A program made the translations under genes and the position numbers. The notes under the pieces are model-generated. The model searched no databases, had not been told where the DNA came from, and worked only from the letters and a program-made list of their open reading frames with translations. Positions 1 through 8,942 of a stretch of DNA of 64,000 nucleotides are shown piece after piece (position 1 is the stretch's first letter; each line of letters starts with the position of its first letter). The stretch is taken from contig NZ_FNTA01000004.1 of NCBI RefSeq assembly GCF_900105055.1, forward strand, positions 7,719,501 through 7,783,500. Reading direction: 5' to 3'. The stretch comes from Amycolatopsis lurida (GTDB taxonomy: Bacteria; Actinomycetota; Actinomycetes; Mycobacteriales; Pseudonocardiaceae).

Positions 1-2
1 TC

Positions 3-1574
3 CCTGAGCCGACCCATACCGCCGAGGCGATCAGGAGGGTCGATCGCGCGTCGGCGGTGCACCCGGACGGGCTCGTCGCCGGCCATCGACGCTGGTGGAA
101 CGCCTTCTACCGCCGCAGTTTCGTGTCCGTTCCGGACAAGCGGGTCCAGCGGTTCTACTGGATCCAGCTGTACAAGACCGCCTGCGCCACCCGTGCGAAC
201 GGGCCGGTCGTCGCCGAATGGGGGCCGTGGTTCCCGGAGGTCGGCAACAGTTGGACGGCGGTGTGGTGGAACCTCAACGTCCAGGTCACGTACCCGATCG
301 TCAACAGCAGCAACCATCCCGAACTCGACGCCGTCACCGCGACCTTCCGCCGCGACCACGCCAACCTCGAATTCTCGGTCCCTCCCGCCTACCGGGACGG
401 CGACACATACGCCCTCTCGCATCCGGGGGACTGGCGGTTGCGGCCCGGCGGTACCCGCGCGGTCGGCGTTCCGGGCCCCGCCACCAAGAACGACCAGACC
501 GGCAACCTGATCTGGGGCCTGCACAACGTCTGGCTCGCGTACCGGCACAGCATGGACGTCCGCGTCCTGCGCGACGTGCTGTATCCGACGCTCGCCAAGG
601 CGCTCAACTACTACCGCCACTTCCTCGCGACCGGCCAGGACGGTGCCTTGCACCTGCCGATGACGAGGTCACCCGAGTACGCCGACGCGGCCGACTGCGC
701 CTATGACCTCTCGTTGATCCGCTGGGCCGCGCGCACCCTCGTCGAATCGGCGGCCAAGCTGCGGATCGACGACCCGAGGGTGCCGGCGTGGCGGGAGATC
801 GGCGAGAAACTGGTGCCGTACCACCAGGATCCCGCACAAGGCGTGCTGATCGGCGAAGGTGTCCCGCTGGCCGACTCGCATCGGCACTTCTCACATCTGC
901 TCTGGCTCTATCCGCTGCGGGAGAAACTCTGGGACCGTCCCGGTGACCGGGACATCATGCGCCGCACTTTCGCGCACTGGTCCGGCGCGCAGGCGAAATG
1001 GCACGGCTACAGTTTCGCGGCGGCGTCGTCGATGAGTTCCGTGATGGACGCGCCGGAGGAAGCCCTGCGGTATCTGAAGATCTTCCTCGACGGGACCGTC
1101 GTGGCCAACACGCAGCTGACGCCGAACACGATGTACCGCGAGGGCGCGAACCTCGCGATCGAAAGCCCCATCACCGCCGCACAGTCCATAGTGGACATGC
1201 TGCTGCAAGGCGATCACGGAGTGCTCAAGGTGTTCCCCTCGGTCTCGTCGACGTGGCCGGACGCGTCCTTCGAGAGCCTGCGCGCGGAGGGCGCCTTCCT
1301 TGTGGACGCTTCCCGCGCGAACGGCGCGACCCAATGGATCCGCGTCCGCAGTGAGGCGGGGGAGCCGCTCACGCTGCGGCATGGGATCTCCGGTGACATC
1401 GAGGTCCGTGACGGGCGCGGACGGCGGCTTCCCTGGCGGCACGCGGGTCCCGGCACGATCTCGATCCCGCTCGGCCGCGGCGGGACGGCCGTCGTCCTGC
1501 GACGCGGAACGCGTCCGGCGCTGGAACCACGGGACGTTCCTGGTGATCGTGGAACTCCGGCATGGGGGGTCTGA
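3..1574 (+). CDS. GH95-like glycoside hydrolase, 5' truncated by the window edge
   Basis: The reading frame is open from the first bases of the window with no stop, and the text before the GTG at 57 already matches the next gene (xEAIRRV... before GHRRWW). The gene therefore starts upstream and only its C-terminal part of about 520 residues is seen. It parallels the downstream protein throughout: shared FYWIQLYK, WWNLNVQ, LHNVWLxYRH, SPEY and SHRHxSHL motifs. The HRHxSHL and NTMYxE segments are typical of the (alpha/alpha)6 catalytic domain of GH95-like enzymes (alpha-L-fucosidases and relatives). The two genes are a tandem duplication and almost abut (next ATG at 1577). Substrate is unknown; a secreted glycosidase acting on plant or microbial glycans is the inference. 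Loop lengths differ between the copies, which may mean different specificity. Confidence 0.75.
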   Translation, partial: PEPTHTAEAIRRVDRASAVHPDGLVAGHRRWWNAFYRRSFVSVPDKRVQRFYWIQLYKTACATRANGPVVAEWGPWFPEVGNSWTAVWWNLNVQVTYPIVNSSNHPELDAVTATFRRDHANLEFSVPPAYRDGDTYALSHPGDWRLRPGGTRAVGVPGPATKNDQTGNLIWGLHNVWLAYRHSMDVRVLRDVLYPTLAKALNYYRHFLATGQDGALHLPMTRSPEYADAADCAYDLSLIRWAARTLVESAAKLRIDDPRVPAWREIGEKLVPYHQDPAQGVLIGEGVPLADSHRHFSHLLWLYPLREKLWDRPGDRDIMRRTFAHWSGAQAKWHGYSFAAASSMSSVMDAPEEALRYLKIFLDGTVVANTQLTPNTMYREGANLAIESPITAAQSIVDMLLQGDHGVLKVFPSVSSTWPDASFESLRAEGAFLVDASRANGATQWIRVRSEAGEPLTLRHGISGDIEVRDGRGRRLPWRHAGPGTISIPLGRGGTAVVLRRGTRPALEPRDVPGDRGTPAWGV

Positions 1575-1576
1575 AG

Positions 1577-3868
1577 ATGGACATCACGCGCAGGACGATG
1601 CTCGGCGGGGCGCTGGCGGGCGTGGCGGCGGCCGGATTCGCGCCACCGGCGTCGGCGGCGGAGAACGACTTCGCGCTCGGCGGCCTCGACTGGCCCGGTT
1701 TCCTCGGCGCGGCCGACTTGATCTGGCGGCGCATGCCGAAGAGCTGGTACGAAGGCCCCTTCCTGGGCAACGGTTTCCTCGGCTCGGGCATCTACGCCGA
1801 ACCGGGCCGCAACGCCGTCCGGTTCACCGTCCAGCACAGCGAGGTGCAGGATCACCGGCCGGAGTTCGGTTCCCTGTTCGGGCTCGCGCGGCTGCCGATC
1901 GGATACTTCACCCTCGAACCGGTCGGCGCCATCACCGGGCTCGACTGGCGGATGGACCTCTGGAACGCCGAACTCAGAGGCACGATCACCACCTCGGCGG
2001 GCAGTCTCGCACTGCGCGCGATCGTCCACACCGGACAGTCGCTGCTGGCCGTCGAGATCGAGCCGTCCGAGGGCGAGCGCGGCTTCGCGTGGATCTTCCA
2101 CCCCGCCGAGGCGGTGAGCCCGAGAACGGATCCGAAGTTCGGGAAGCCGCCGCCGGCCGGGTACGTCGCCAACCCGCCCGCGCGCCTGGAAAGCAGCGGT
2201 GACAGCAGGCTTTCCGTGCAAACGCTCCTGTCGGGCGGTGAGCACGTCACGGCGTGGCGCGAGGTCGCCCGCGGATCGAAGCGGACGCTGTACACGTCCG
2301 TGGCTTGGTCGTTTCCGAAGCGGACGGCGGCGCGAGAGGCGTTGAAGACGATCCGCCGGGCAGAACCGTTCTCCGCGTTGACGGCCGGGCATCGTCGCTG
2401 GTGGCACGACTACTATCGGCACGGTTTCCTGTCCGTTCCGGACACCCGGCTCCAGAGCTTCTACTGGATCCAGCTGTACAAGATCGCCTCCGCCGCGCGC
2501 CGGGAAGCGCCGGTGATGGCGACCTGCGGACCGTGGCTGGAGCCGACCCCGTGGCCCGCGACCTGGTGGAACCTCAACGTCCAGCTGGAGTACTGGCTCA
2601 TCCACGGGTCCAATCACCTCGAACTGGACGCGGTGAGTCACGCGCTCGGCAAGTTCCGGGCGAACCTGACGAGCCAGGTCGCCGAGCCCTACCAGCACGA
2701 TTCGGCGGGCATCCCGCGGACGACCGACATGACCTTGCTCAACGGCGCGGTCGGGACGAACGCGGGGTTCCCGGTGGGCATCCCCGGCAAGGAGACGACG
2801 ACTCCGGAGGTCGGCAATCTCACCTGGGCGCTGCACAACGTCTGGCTGTCCTATCGGCACACGATGGACCGGAGCCTCCTGCGGGAAACCCTGTTCCCGC
2901 TGCTGCGCAAGGCGATCAACTACTACCTCCACTTCCTGGCGCCCGGGCCGGACGGAAAACTGCATCTACCGGCGACGTTCTCCCCGGAATACGGCGTGAA
3001 CGCGCCGGACTGCAACTACGACCTCGCGCTGATCCGCTGGGGGTGCAAGACCCTGCTGGAGTCGGCGGCGGAACTGCGCGTCGACGACCCGCTCGCGCGG
3101 CGGTGGCGGGAAGTGCTGACCACGCTCGTCCCGTATCCGGCCGACGCCGACGGCTACATGATCGGCGCGGGCGTGCCGTTCGCGAAATCGCACCGGCACT
3201 ATTCGCATCTGCTGCAGATCTACCCGCTGTACGAGATCACCTGGGAGCGGCCGGAACACCGGCGGATCATCGAGACCTCGCTCGACCACTGGGTGGGCTT
3301 CGAAGGCGCGTTGCAGGGCTATACCTTCACCGGCGCCGCGTCGATGTCGGCGCAGATGCTGCGCGGCGACAAGGCGGCGTTCTACCTCGGCGAACTGCAG
3401 CGGCGCTACATCCAGCCGAACACGATGTACAAGGAATCCGGTCCGGTGATCGAGACGCCGCTTTCGGCCGCGCAGTCGCTGCACGACATGCTGGTGCAGA
3501 GCTGGGGCGGGGTGATCCGGCTGTTCCCGGCCGTGCCCGCCGAATGGGCCGACGCGGCGTTGCGCGACTTCCGTACGGAGGGCGCTTTCCTGCTGAGCGC
3601 CTCCCGGCAGGCCGGGAAGACACGCTGGGTCAAGGTCATCAGCGAGGCGGGGGCGCCCTGCGTGCTGCGGACGGACATGGACGGGGAGCTGACCGTCCGC
3701 GACCGGTGGGGGCGGCCGAAACGGTGGCGGCGGCTGCCGAACGGGGACGTCCACCTCGACCTGCGGCGTGGGGAGGAGGCCGTCGTGCACCGTGCGGACG
3801 ACCGGCCGGACCTGGAAATCCGGCCGGTCCCGGCGAACGGGGCCAGTGCGCCATGGGGGATGCCGTGA
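1577..3868 (+). CDS. GH95-like glycoside hydrolase with Tat signal
   Basis: A protein of 763 residues. I place the start at ATG 1577 (MDITRRTML), preceded by a GGGGGG box at 1564-1569; an ATG at 1562 would give five extra residues and overlap the previous stop. The N-terminus is a Tat signal (twin Arg in ITRRTMLGG, hydrophobic stretch, ASAA cleavage region near residue 28). Next comes a GH95-type N-terminal beta domain with the GPFLGNGFLGSGIYAEPG segment. The helical catalytic domain contains WWNLNVQ, HNVWLSYRH, FSPEYG and SHRHYSHL, followed by a C-terminal beta domain. The family cleaves terminal sugars such as L-fucose or L-galactose; the true substrate is not evident. It is the full-length paralogue of the truncated gene before it, and the two probably form one transcript. 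Confidence 0.75.
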   Translation: MDITRRTMLGGALAGVAAAGFAPPASAAENDFALGGLDWPGFLGAADLIWRRMPKSWYEGPFLGNGFLGSGIYAEPGRNAVRFTVQHSEVQDHRPEFGSLFGLARLPIGYFTLEPVGAITGLDWRMDLWNAELRGTITTSAGSLALRAIVHTGQSLLAVEIEPSEGERGFAWIFHPAEAVSPRTDPKFGKPPPAGYVANPPARLESSGDSRLSVQTLLSGGEHVTAWREVARGSKRTLYTSVAWSFPKRTAAREALKTIRRAEPFSALTAGHRRWWHDYYRHGFLSVPDTRLQSFYWIQLYKIASAARREAPVMATCGPWLEPTPWPATWWNLNVQLEYWLIHGSNHLELDAVSHALGKFRANLTSQVAEPYQHDSAGIPRTTDMTLLNGAVGTNAGFPVGIPGKETTTPEVGNLTWALHNVWLSYRHTMDRSLLRETLFPLLRKAINYYLHFLAPGPDGKLHLPATFSPEYGVNAPDCNYDLALIRWGCKTLLESAAELRVDDPLARRWREVLTTLVPYPADADGYMIGAGVPFAKSHRHYSHLLQIYPLYEITWERPEHRRIIETSLDHWVGFEGALQGYTFTGAASMSAQMLRGDKAAFYLGELQRRYIQPNTMYKESGPVIETPLSAAQSLHDMLVQSWGGVIRLFPAVPAEWADAALRDFRTEGAFLLSASRQAGKTRWVKVISEAGAPCVLRTDMDGELTVRDRWGRPKRWRRLPNGDVHLDLRRGEEAVVHRADDRPDLEIRPVPANGASAPWGMP

Positions 3869-3928
3869 CGTCGTGGGCGGCGATACGCGAGAGTGTTCCT
3901 GTACTTCCTCCGGACGACAGGAGCACAG

Positions 3929-4912
3929 ATGTCCCAGCCGCCGCAGCCGGGCGAGCCCGAAGGCCAGGCGCCCGATCCCGGGGCTCCGCAGGGGCAACCT
4001 CCCCAGCAGCAGTATCAGCAGCCCTATCCGCAGCAGCCGTACCAGCAGCAAGGCTGGTACGGCGCGCCGCAACAGCCGCCGCCGTCGTCGTCGAACAAGA
4101 CGGCGCTCTGGGTGGGCCTGGGTGTGCTGGGACTCGTCGTGATCGTCGCCGTCGTGGCGATCACCGGCTACGTTGCGCCGGGGTTCTTCTCGTCGGACTC
4201 GAAGGACAAGGGCACGGCCGCGTCGTCGTCCTCGCCGGCTCCGACTTCCAGTGCGCAGGACACGGCGACACAGAGCCCGGTGAACATCCCCGCGAACAGG
4301 GTTCCGGTGCCGCAGCGCAGCACTCCGCTGCCGGATCCGACGGACTGCGCGTTCCCGGCGGATACCTCCGGTCCGGTGCCGAAGAAGGTGAACCCGCCCG
4401 CGGCGGGTCCCACCCCGGCGTCCGGCACGATGGCCGTCACTCTCAAGACGACGGCGGGCGAAGTCGGGCTGACGCTGGACCGCGGGCTCGCGCCGTGCAC
4501 CGTGGCGAGCTTCCTCTCGCTGGCGCAGCAGGGTTATTACGACGGAACGTCGTGCCACCGGCTCGGTACCACGGGACTGCAGATGCTCCAGTGCGGAGAC
4601 CCGGAAGGCTCCGGAATGGGCGGGCCGGGATACACCGTTCCGGACGAGGTCTTCTCCGGCCTCAGGTACGGGCGGGGCATCCTCGCCATGGCGAAGAAGC
4701 AGGCGCCGGACACAGGCGGCAGCCAGTTCTTCATGGTGTTCGGTGAAGCGGAACTGCCGCCGGAGTACACGGTGTTCGGGAGTATCACGGACGCCGGCCT
4801 CCAGACCCTGGACAAGGTCGCTCGCGGCGGGGTGGACGACGAGAAGGGGCCGGGCGACGGGACCGGGCCGCCGCGGATCCCGGTGACGTTCCAGTCGATC
4901 GCGGTGGGCTGA
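3929..4912 (+). CDS. membrane-anchored peptidyl-prolyl isomerase (cyclophilin type)
   Basis: A 327-residue protein. ATG 3929 is chosen because an ACAGGAG box precedes it and the protein then begins MSQPPQPGEPEG; an upstream in-frame start lacks a good site. The first 50 residues are rich in Pro, Gln and Gly (repeated QQPY units). One transmembrane helix (TALWVGLGVLGLVVIVAVVA, roughly 54-75) is followed by a Ser/Thr/Pro linker. The C-terminal 170 residues form a cyclophilin fold with CHRLG, LQCGDPEGSGMGGPGY and GSQFFMVF. It should catalyse cis-trans isomerisation of prolyl bonds outside the membrane, assisting folding of exported proteins. The usual FMIQGGD segment reads LQMLQCGD, a mild deviation. 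Transcription probably ends at the palindrome just downstream. Confidence 0.85.
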   Translation: MSQPPQPGEPEGQAPDPGAPQGQPPQQQYQQPYPQQPYQQQGWYGAPQQPPPSSSNKTALWVGLGVLGLVVIVAVVAITGYVAPGFFSSDSKDKGTAASSSSPAPTSSAQDTATQSPVNIPANRVPVPQRSTPLPDPTDCAFPADTSGPVPKKVNPPAAGPTPASGTMAVTLKTTAGEVGLTLDRGLAPCTVASFLSLAQQGYYDGTSCHRLGTTGLQMLQCGDPEGSGMGGPGYTVPDEVFSGLRYGRGILAMAKKQAPDTGGSQFFMVFGEAELPPEYTVFGSITDAGLQTLDKVARGGVDDEKGPGDGTGPPRIPVTFQSIAVG

Positions 4913-4923
4913 ACCGGTTTCCC

Positions 4924-4970
4924 GTGAAGGCCTCCTTACCAACCCTCAGGGTAGGCAAGGAGGCCTTCAC
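4924..4970. terminator. bidirectional palindromic terminator
   Basis: Perfect 14-bp arms GTGAAGGCCTCCTT (4924-4937) and AAGGAGGCCTTCAC (4957-4970) surround a 19-base centre. It lies between two convergent genes (stops at 4912 and 4977), as expected for a shared terminator. Confidence 0.75.
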
Positions 4971-4976
4971 GGCATT

Positions 4977-5519
4977 TCAGCGAGACGGCGGGTGCCGGAC
5001 GCCGAACCACTGCTCGGCGCCGTACTCCTCGAACCGCTCCACCTCAGTGAAGCCGAGCTTCGCCGCGACGCGCATCGAGCGCTCGTTGGCAGTCTGCGTG
5101 CAGAGCACCACCGGCTCGCCGGGAAGCGCTTCGGCGAACCAGTCGAGGGCCGCCGCGCAGGCCTCGACGGCGTACCCGCGTCCCCACGCCTGCGGCAAGA
5201 TCAAGTAGCCGAGCTCGGTTTCCCCGCCATCCGGACGAAGGTGTCCCGGACGCTCCGCGTCACGCTGGTCTAGCGTGATCATGCCGATCAGCGACCCGTC
5301 GAGCTCGATGACGAACAGTCCCGGTCGCCGCCCCGGAATCGCGGGGCTCGTGCGCTCGAGCTCCTCACGCGGCCGAGCGCCGCCGATGTACGTGCCCACT
5401 TCTGGCGAGGCGAAGAGCTCGATGAACGCCGCACGGTCCCGAGCCTCGGACCCGCGAAGCACGAGCCGCTCGGTCTTGATCGGGGCAGGCGGCCAGGCGA
5501 CGTGATCGAGCTTCGTCAT
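4977..5519 (-). CDS. GNAT-family N-acetyltransferase (RimJ/RimL type)
   Basis: A 180-residue protein starting MTKLDHVAWPPAP at the ATG whose complement is 5517-5519. The order of elements is that of RimJ/RimL-like GNAT enzymes: IKTERLVLRGSEARD at the N-terminus, LIGMITLDQRD on the central strand, ELGYLILPQAWGRGYAVEA as the acetyl-CoA binding P-loop (QxxGxGxA-like), and NERSMRVAAKLGF near the end. Such proteins acetylate amino groups of small molecules or protein N-termini; the acceptor is not predictable. It follows the amidase gene by 10 bases on the same strand, so the two are probably co-transcribed. It converges on the cyclophilin gene. Confidence 0.85.
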   Translation of the reverse strand: MTKLDHVAWPPAPIKTERLVLRGSEARDRAAFIELFASPEVGTYIGGARPREELERTSPAIPGRRPGLFVIELDGSLIGMITLDQRDAERPGHLRPDGGETELGYLILPQAWGRGYAVEACAAALDWFAEALPGEPVVLCTQTANERSMRVAAKLGFTEVERFEEYGAEQWFGVRHPPSR

Positions 5520-5529
5520 GGGCGGCAAC

Positions 5530-6978
5530 CTAGCGCACGCCGTTGCCCGGTGCCCGGAAGCCGCCGATCTCCCGTTCGAGCAGTTCGGCCAGGCGCAGCG
5601 GGGTGCGGTCTTCGAACATCGGGCCGACGAGCTGCACGCCGACCGGCAGATCCTCGGGAGACCGGCCCGCCGGTATGGCGGTGGCAGGCAGGCCCGGCAT
5701 GGTGGCCAGGCCCGCCCAGACGAGCTGATCGAAGTACGGGTACTCGACGCCGTCGATGTCGAGGCGCCGTTCCATCGGATTGGGGTGGTGGTCGTGCGGG
5801 AACGCGGGCGTCGGCGTGATCGGGCACACCACGGCGTCGAACTCGGCGAACAGCCGCCGCCAGCCGTGGCGGTGGACTTCCCGACGCTTGTCCGCCTCCA
5901 TCCAGTCGCTGTGGCTGAACAGCATGGCGCGCAGCCGCACGGCGTCAAGGCTCTTGTCGTCCGCCTCGGCCTGCGGCTGCTCGAGCGATTCGATGGGGAA
6001 ACGCGCTACAGAGCCCGAAATCAGCAACTCCATGTAGAGCTTCGCGGCCTCGGCCAGGTCGGGCAGCAGCGGACTACGCGACGCGACGTGGGCGCCGCCG
6101 TCGACGAGCGCGTCGGCCACCCGGCGTACGCCCGCCCGCACGGCGGCCCCGGTCGGAATGAGCGGATGGTCGTCGATGACCAGGACCCGGAAATCGCGAA
6201 GCCGCTCGTGGCGGGCGGGCGGCAGCACCGAACGATGCGCCACGCCGTGCGTCAACGGGTCCGGTCCGGCCATGACGTCGAGCAGGAGCGCGAGGTCCCG
6301 TGCGGAGCGCGCCATCGGACCGACGACGGCGAGGTCGAAGTCGGTCGGGAAGGCAGGCTCGGACGGTGGGACCATGCCGCGGCCGGCGGCCAGTCCGAGC
6401 GTCGGCTTGTGGGCGTAGACGCCGCAGAAATGCGCGGGCGTGCGCAGGGAGCCGCCTAGGTCGGAGCCGATGGACAGTGCGCCGAACCCGGAGGCCAGTG
6501 CCGCCGCCGACCCGCCGGAGGACCCGCCCGGCGTCCGATCGTGATCCCATGGGTTGACGGTGGTGCCGTAGATCTCGTTGAAGCTCTGGATGTCCTGCAG
6601 CCCCAACGACACATTGGTCTTGCCGAGCACCACCGCGCCCGCGGTCTTGAGCCGCGACACCTGCACCGCATCCTCGGCGGGCACATGGTCACGGTGCGCC
6701 GGCATGCCCCACGTCGTGGGCAGCCCGGCCATGTCGTACGACTCCTTGACCGTCACGGGGACGCCGAGCAGCGGTCGATCCTCACCACGCGCGCGTGCCT
6801 GGTCGGCACGGTGCGAGGCAGCCCGCGCGCGGTCGAAGTCCGGCACGCAGATCGCGTTGATCACCTTGTCGTCGCGCTCGATCCGGGCGATCGCCTCGTC
6901 GGTCAATTCCGCCGATGTCACCGTACCGGCGCGTAATGCGGCAATGATTTCTTCGGCCGTCTGAAAGCTCCATTCCAT
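5530..6978 (-). CDS. amidase-signature-family amidase
   Basis: A 482-residue enzyme of usual family length. The Ser-cisSer-Lys triad is visible: Lys78 in TVKES, cis-Ser153 in GGSSGGS and nucleophile Ser177 in GSDLGGSLR, with the expected 24-residue Ser-Ser spacing. It hydrolyses a carboxamide to acid plus ammonia; the substrate is not evident and the protein is not clearly a GatA, as no GatB or GatC gene is nearby. It is followed 10 bases later by the GNAT gene on the same strand. The start MEWSFQTAEE fits the family N-terminus. Confidence 0.88.
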   Translation of the reverse strand: MEWSFQTAEEIIAALRAGTVTSAELTDEAIARIERDDKVINAICVPDFDRARAASHRADQARARGEDRPLLGVPVTVKESYDMAGLPTTWGMPAHRDHVPAEDAVQVSRLKTAGAVVLGKTNVSLGLQDIQSFNEIYGTTVNPWDHDRTPGGSSGGSAAALASGFGALSIGSDLGGSLRTPAHFCGVYAHKPTLGLAAGRGMVPPSEPAFPTDFDLAVVGPMARSARDLALLLDVMAGPDPLTHGVAHRSVLPPARHERLRDFRVLVIDDHPLIPTGAAVRAGVRRVADALVDGGAHVASRSPLLPDLAEAAKLYMELLISGSVARFPIESLEQPQAEADDKSLDAVRLRAMLFSHSDWMEADKRREVHRHGWRRLFAEFDAVVCPITPTPAFPHDHHPNPMERRLDIDGVEYPYFDQLVWAGLATMPGLPATAIPAGRSPEDLPVGVQLVGPMFEDRTPLRLAELLEREIGGFRAPGNGVR

Positions 6979-7158
6979 GAATTCGAAGCTATCGACGTGC
7001 TCATGGGGGCACGAAATTCCGAGTCAGGCAACAGAAAGGCCTCTATTGTGGACTCGTTCGGCGGCTGCAGGCGGATCAGTGCAGGTCACGGCGCTGAAAG
7101 GAGGCGACTTCGCCCGTGCGAGCCATGAAATGCCGCTTTGCGCAACGGGACGGACGTC

Positions 7159-7485
7159 TCAAGTCGCGTCGAGTGCTTCCATGAGGCGCGCGTAGGACTG
7201 GTCTTCCCCGACTCCGGTCGTGTGAGCCGGATCGCGGTCATGGACGGTCACCAGTTGCGGGAGAATCACGTCGTATCCCTGGCGCAGGTGCCGCGTGGCC
7301 AACTCCCGCCCGTGGCCACGGGCCCATTCCAAGGCGGCGAAGAAGTTCTCCTGCCATCCGCCGATCAACCCAGCGAGTACATCCAGATCGAGCGCGAGCG
7401 CGCCGGGGTGTTCGTTGGCGTAGCGGCGGGCGAGAGTCGACTTTCCCACGCGCGAGAGGCCGTTGAGGTGGATCAGGCGCGCCAT
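7159..7485 (-). CDS. shortened P-loop kinase-like protein, probably an in-frame deletion derivative
   Basis: Starting at MARLIHLNG, this is only 108 residues. It keeps the Walker A motif (GLSRVGKST), the following ARRYANEHPGALALDLDVL strand and the AxRHLRQGYDVILPQ segment typical of small AAA/CPT-like nucleotide kinases, which are usually about 170 residues. After DVILPQLV the text jumps to VHDRDPAHTTG and an SYARLMEAL tail resembling the family C-terminus. The middle, containing the lid and base-binding part, appears to be missing in frame. It may be non-functional. It lies 8 bases after the upstream membrane-protein gene on the same strand. Confidence 0.55.
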   Translation of the reverse strand: MARLIHLNGLSRVGKSTLARRYANEHPGALALDLDVLAGLIGGWQENFFAALEWARGHGRELATRHLRQGYDVILPQLVTVHDRDPAHTTGVGEDQSYARLMEALDAT

Positions 7486-7493
7486 GACGCGCT

Positions 7494-7922
7494 CTAGTTC
7501 GGCGGCTGCTGAGTCGGCGGGTAGCCCGGCTGTGGCGGCGTCGGGTAGTTGACCGGCCCGGGGCCAGGCGCGAAACCGGCCGGGTGCCGAGGCGGATGGC
7601 CGCTCTTGGCGACCGCGATGGCGACCAGGAGCCAGGAGAGCAACGCGACGGCGTCGAGCGGGATGCCGACACCCATGAAGATCCACTGGATCTCGTCGAC
7701 GGAAAGGCCGCCGGACGAGGCCCAGGACGGCACGTTCACCGACACGAACCGCCAGACGATGCCCGCCGCCGTCGCGACGAGCATGAGCACGAAGGCGCCC
7801 ACCATCAGGCCGGAGACTCCGCGGGAGCGGGCTTTGACCGAAAGGATCAAGCCGAGCAGGCCCACCACGAGCTGCACTACCCGCGGGATGACATCGATGC
7901 TCGCGAACGTAAAGGTTGACAT
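7494..7922 (-). CDS. small membrane protein with Pro-rich tail
   Basis: A 142-residue protein; the start MSTFTFASID is supported by a GGAAGG box about five bases upstream. Three hydrophobic segments are seen: VVQLVVGLLGLILSV, VGAFVLMLVATAAGIVW and GVGIPLDAVALLSWLLVAIAVA. They are followed by a cytoplasmic-type tail rich in Pro, Gly, Gln and Tyr (PTPPQPGYPPTQQPP). No enzymatic motif is present and no function is recognised. It precedes the short kinase gene by 8 bases. An internal promoter or readthrough past the hairpin at 8029-8057 would be needed for expression with the uronate dehydrogenase gene. Confidence 0.7.
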   Translation of the reverse strand: MSTFTFASIDVIPRVVQLVVGLLGLILSVKARSRGVSGLMVGAFVLMLVATAAGIVWRFVSVNVPSWASSGGLSVDEIQWIFMGVGIPLDAVALLSWLLVAIAVAKSGHPPRHPAGFAPGPGPVNYPTPPQPGYPPTQQPPN

Positions 7923-8028
7923 GCCTGCCTTCCACAGCTTTTCCGCCGGAGATCGTGACGTCCGGCCACGCCGAGGTGATCCTATGTGGTGGCAACGCTT
8001 CACGTGGCGGGTTCAGGGAACGGGACCG

Positions 8029-8057
8029 GGTGTGCCCGCCACCTTGGCGGGCACACC
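8029..8057 (-). terminator. hairpin terminator after the uronate dehydrogenase gene
   Basis: GGTGTGCCCGCC (8029-8040) and GGCGGGCACACC (8046-8057) form a perfect 12-bp stem with a 5-base loop, 25 bases beyond the stop of the minus-strand gene ending at 8083. Confidence 0.75.
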
Positions 8058-8082
8058 CTTTACCCAACGTGAACCGAAAGGC

Positions 8083-8907
8083 TCAGAGGGGGTTGTATGC
8101 CCCCAGCGGCGCGGTGCAGAACGGGCCGCCGATGTACTCCGCAGCGATCCCGGTCGGCGCGGGCATGTCCGCCAGCTGGTCGGCGTAGGTCTCCGCGTTG
8201 TCGAGCGACTTGTAGCCAAGGGCCTCGGCTTCGGCGAGCGAGTAGACCCGGCGCGTGTTGTCCGAGACGCCCCAGATCAGCCGGTAGCCGGGGGAGGGGT
8301 AGCTCAGGCAGGCCTCGAACAGGCGCGCGCCGTCGTCGGGGGAGAGCCAGGTCGTCAGGCCGCGCGGGCCGAGGACGAGCGGGCTTTCGAAGCAGGAGCC
8401 GATCCGGATGACGATCACGTCCATGCCGAACCGCGAGTGGTACAGGCTGCCGAGTGCTTCGATGGCCGCCTTGCTGACGCCGTAGTAGGTGTCGGGCCGG
8501 GGCGTGGAGTCGGCGGGGAGGCCGTCCTCGCCCGCTTCGTCGTTGCGGCGGAAGCCGACGGAATGGTTGCTGGAAGCCAGGATCACGCGCGGCACACCGG
8601 CGGCCCGTGCGGCTTCGAGGACGGTGTGGGTGCCGTTGATGTTGACGTCGAGGGTGGCTTCCCACGAGTTCTCGCGGCTGTGCCCGCCGAGGTGGATCAG
8701 CGCGTCGACGCCGGCGCAGGCCTCCGCCATCGCCTCCGGGTCGGTCACCGAAGCGGTGATCAGCTCGACGTCCTCGCCGCCCGCGGCTTCGGGCTGCGCG
8801 GCCAGGTCGAGCAGCCGCAGCACCCGGCCGGAACGGCGTAGCCGCGGCCGCATCAGGGTGCCGACGATACCCGCCGAGCCGGTGATCAGGACGCACTGCT
8901 CTGCCAT
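8083..8907 (-). CDS. udh: uronate dehydrogenase (NAD-dependent, SDR fold)
   Basis: A 274-residue extended-type SDR protein. The NAD-binding TGSAGIVG motif is at residues 9-16, catalytic Ser at ASSNHSVGF (near 113) and the YxxxK pair at Tyr142/Lys146. The segments RPDTYYGVSK, IRIGSCF, TWLSPDD and WGVSDNTRR match the uronate dehydrogenase subgroup rather than sugar-nucleotide epimerases. The reaction is oxidation of D-glucuronate or D-galacturonate to the corresponding aldarolactone, the first step of oxidative uronate breakdown. The rest of the pathway (glucarate dehydratase, 5-dehydro-4-deoxyglucarate dehydratase, semialdehyde dehydrogenase) lies on the divergent transcript, which strongly supports the assignment. 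It is co-directional with the IclR gene, 35 bases away. Confidence 0.87.
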   Translation of the reverse strand: MAEQCVLITGSAGIVGTLMRPRLRRSGRVLRLLDLAAQPEAAGGEDVELITASVTDPEAMAEACAGVDALIHLGGHSRENSWEATLDVNINGTHTVLEAARAAGVPRVILASSNHSVGFRRNDEAGEDGLPADSTPRPDTYYGVSKAAIEALGSLYHSRFGMDVIVIRIGSCFESPLVLGPRGLTTWLSPDDGARLFEACLSYPSPGYRLIWGVSDNTRRVYSLAEAEALGYKSLDNAETYADQLADMPAPTGIAAEYIGGPFCTAPLGAYNPL

Positions 8908-8942
8908 GTGAACCCCTTGTCAGTGAAGGAAGTACGGGATGA

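Noticed and set aside
1214..2965. Long open frame on the minus strand opposite the GH95-like genes (583 codons)
   Set aside because: High-GC coding DNA leaves long antisense frames; the translation has no recognisable domain and is rich in Arg and Pro, while the plus strand encodes a clear family.
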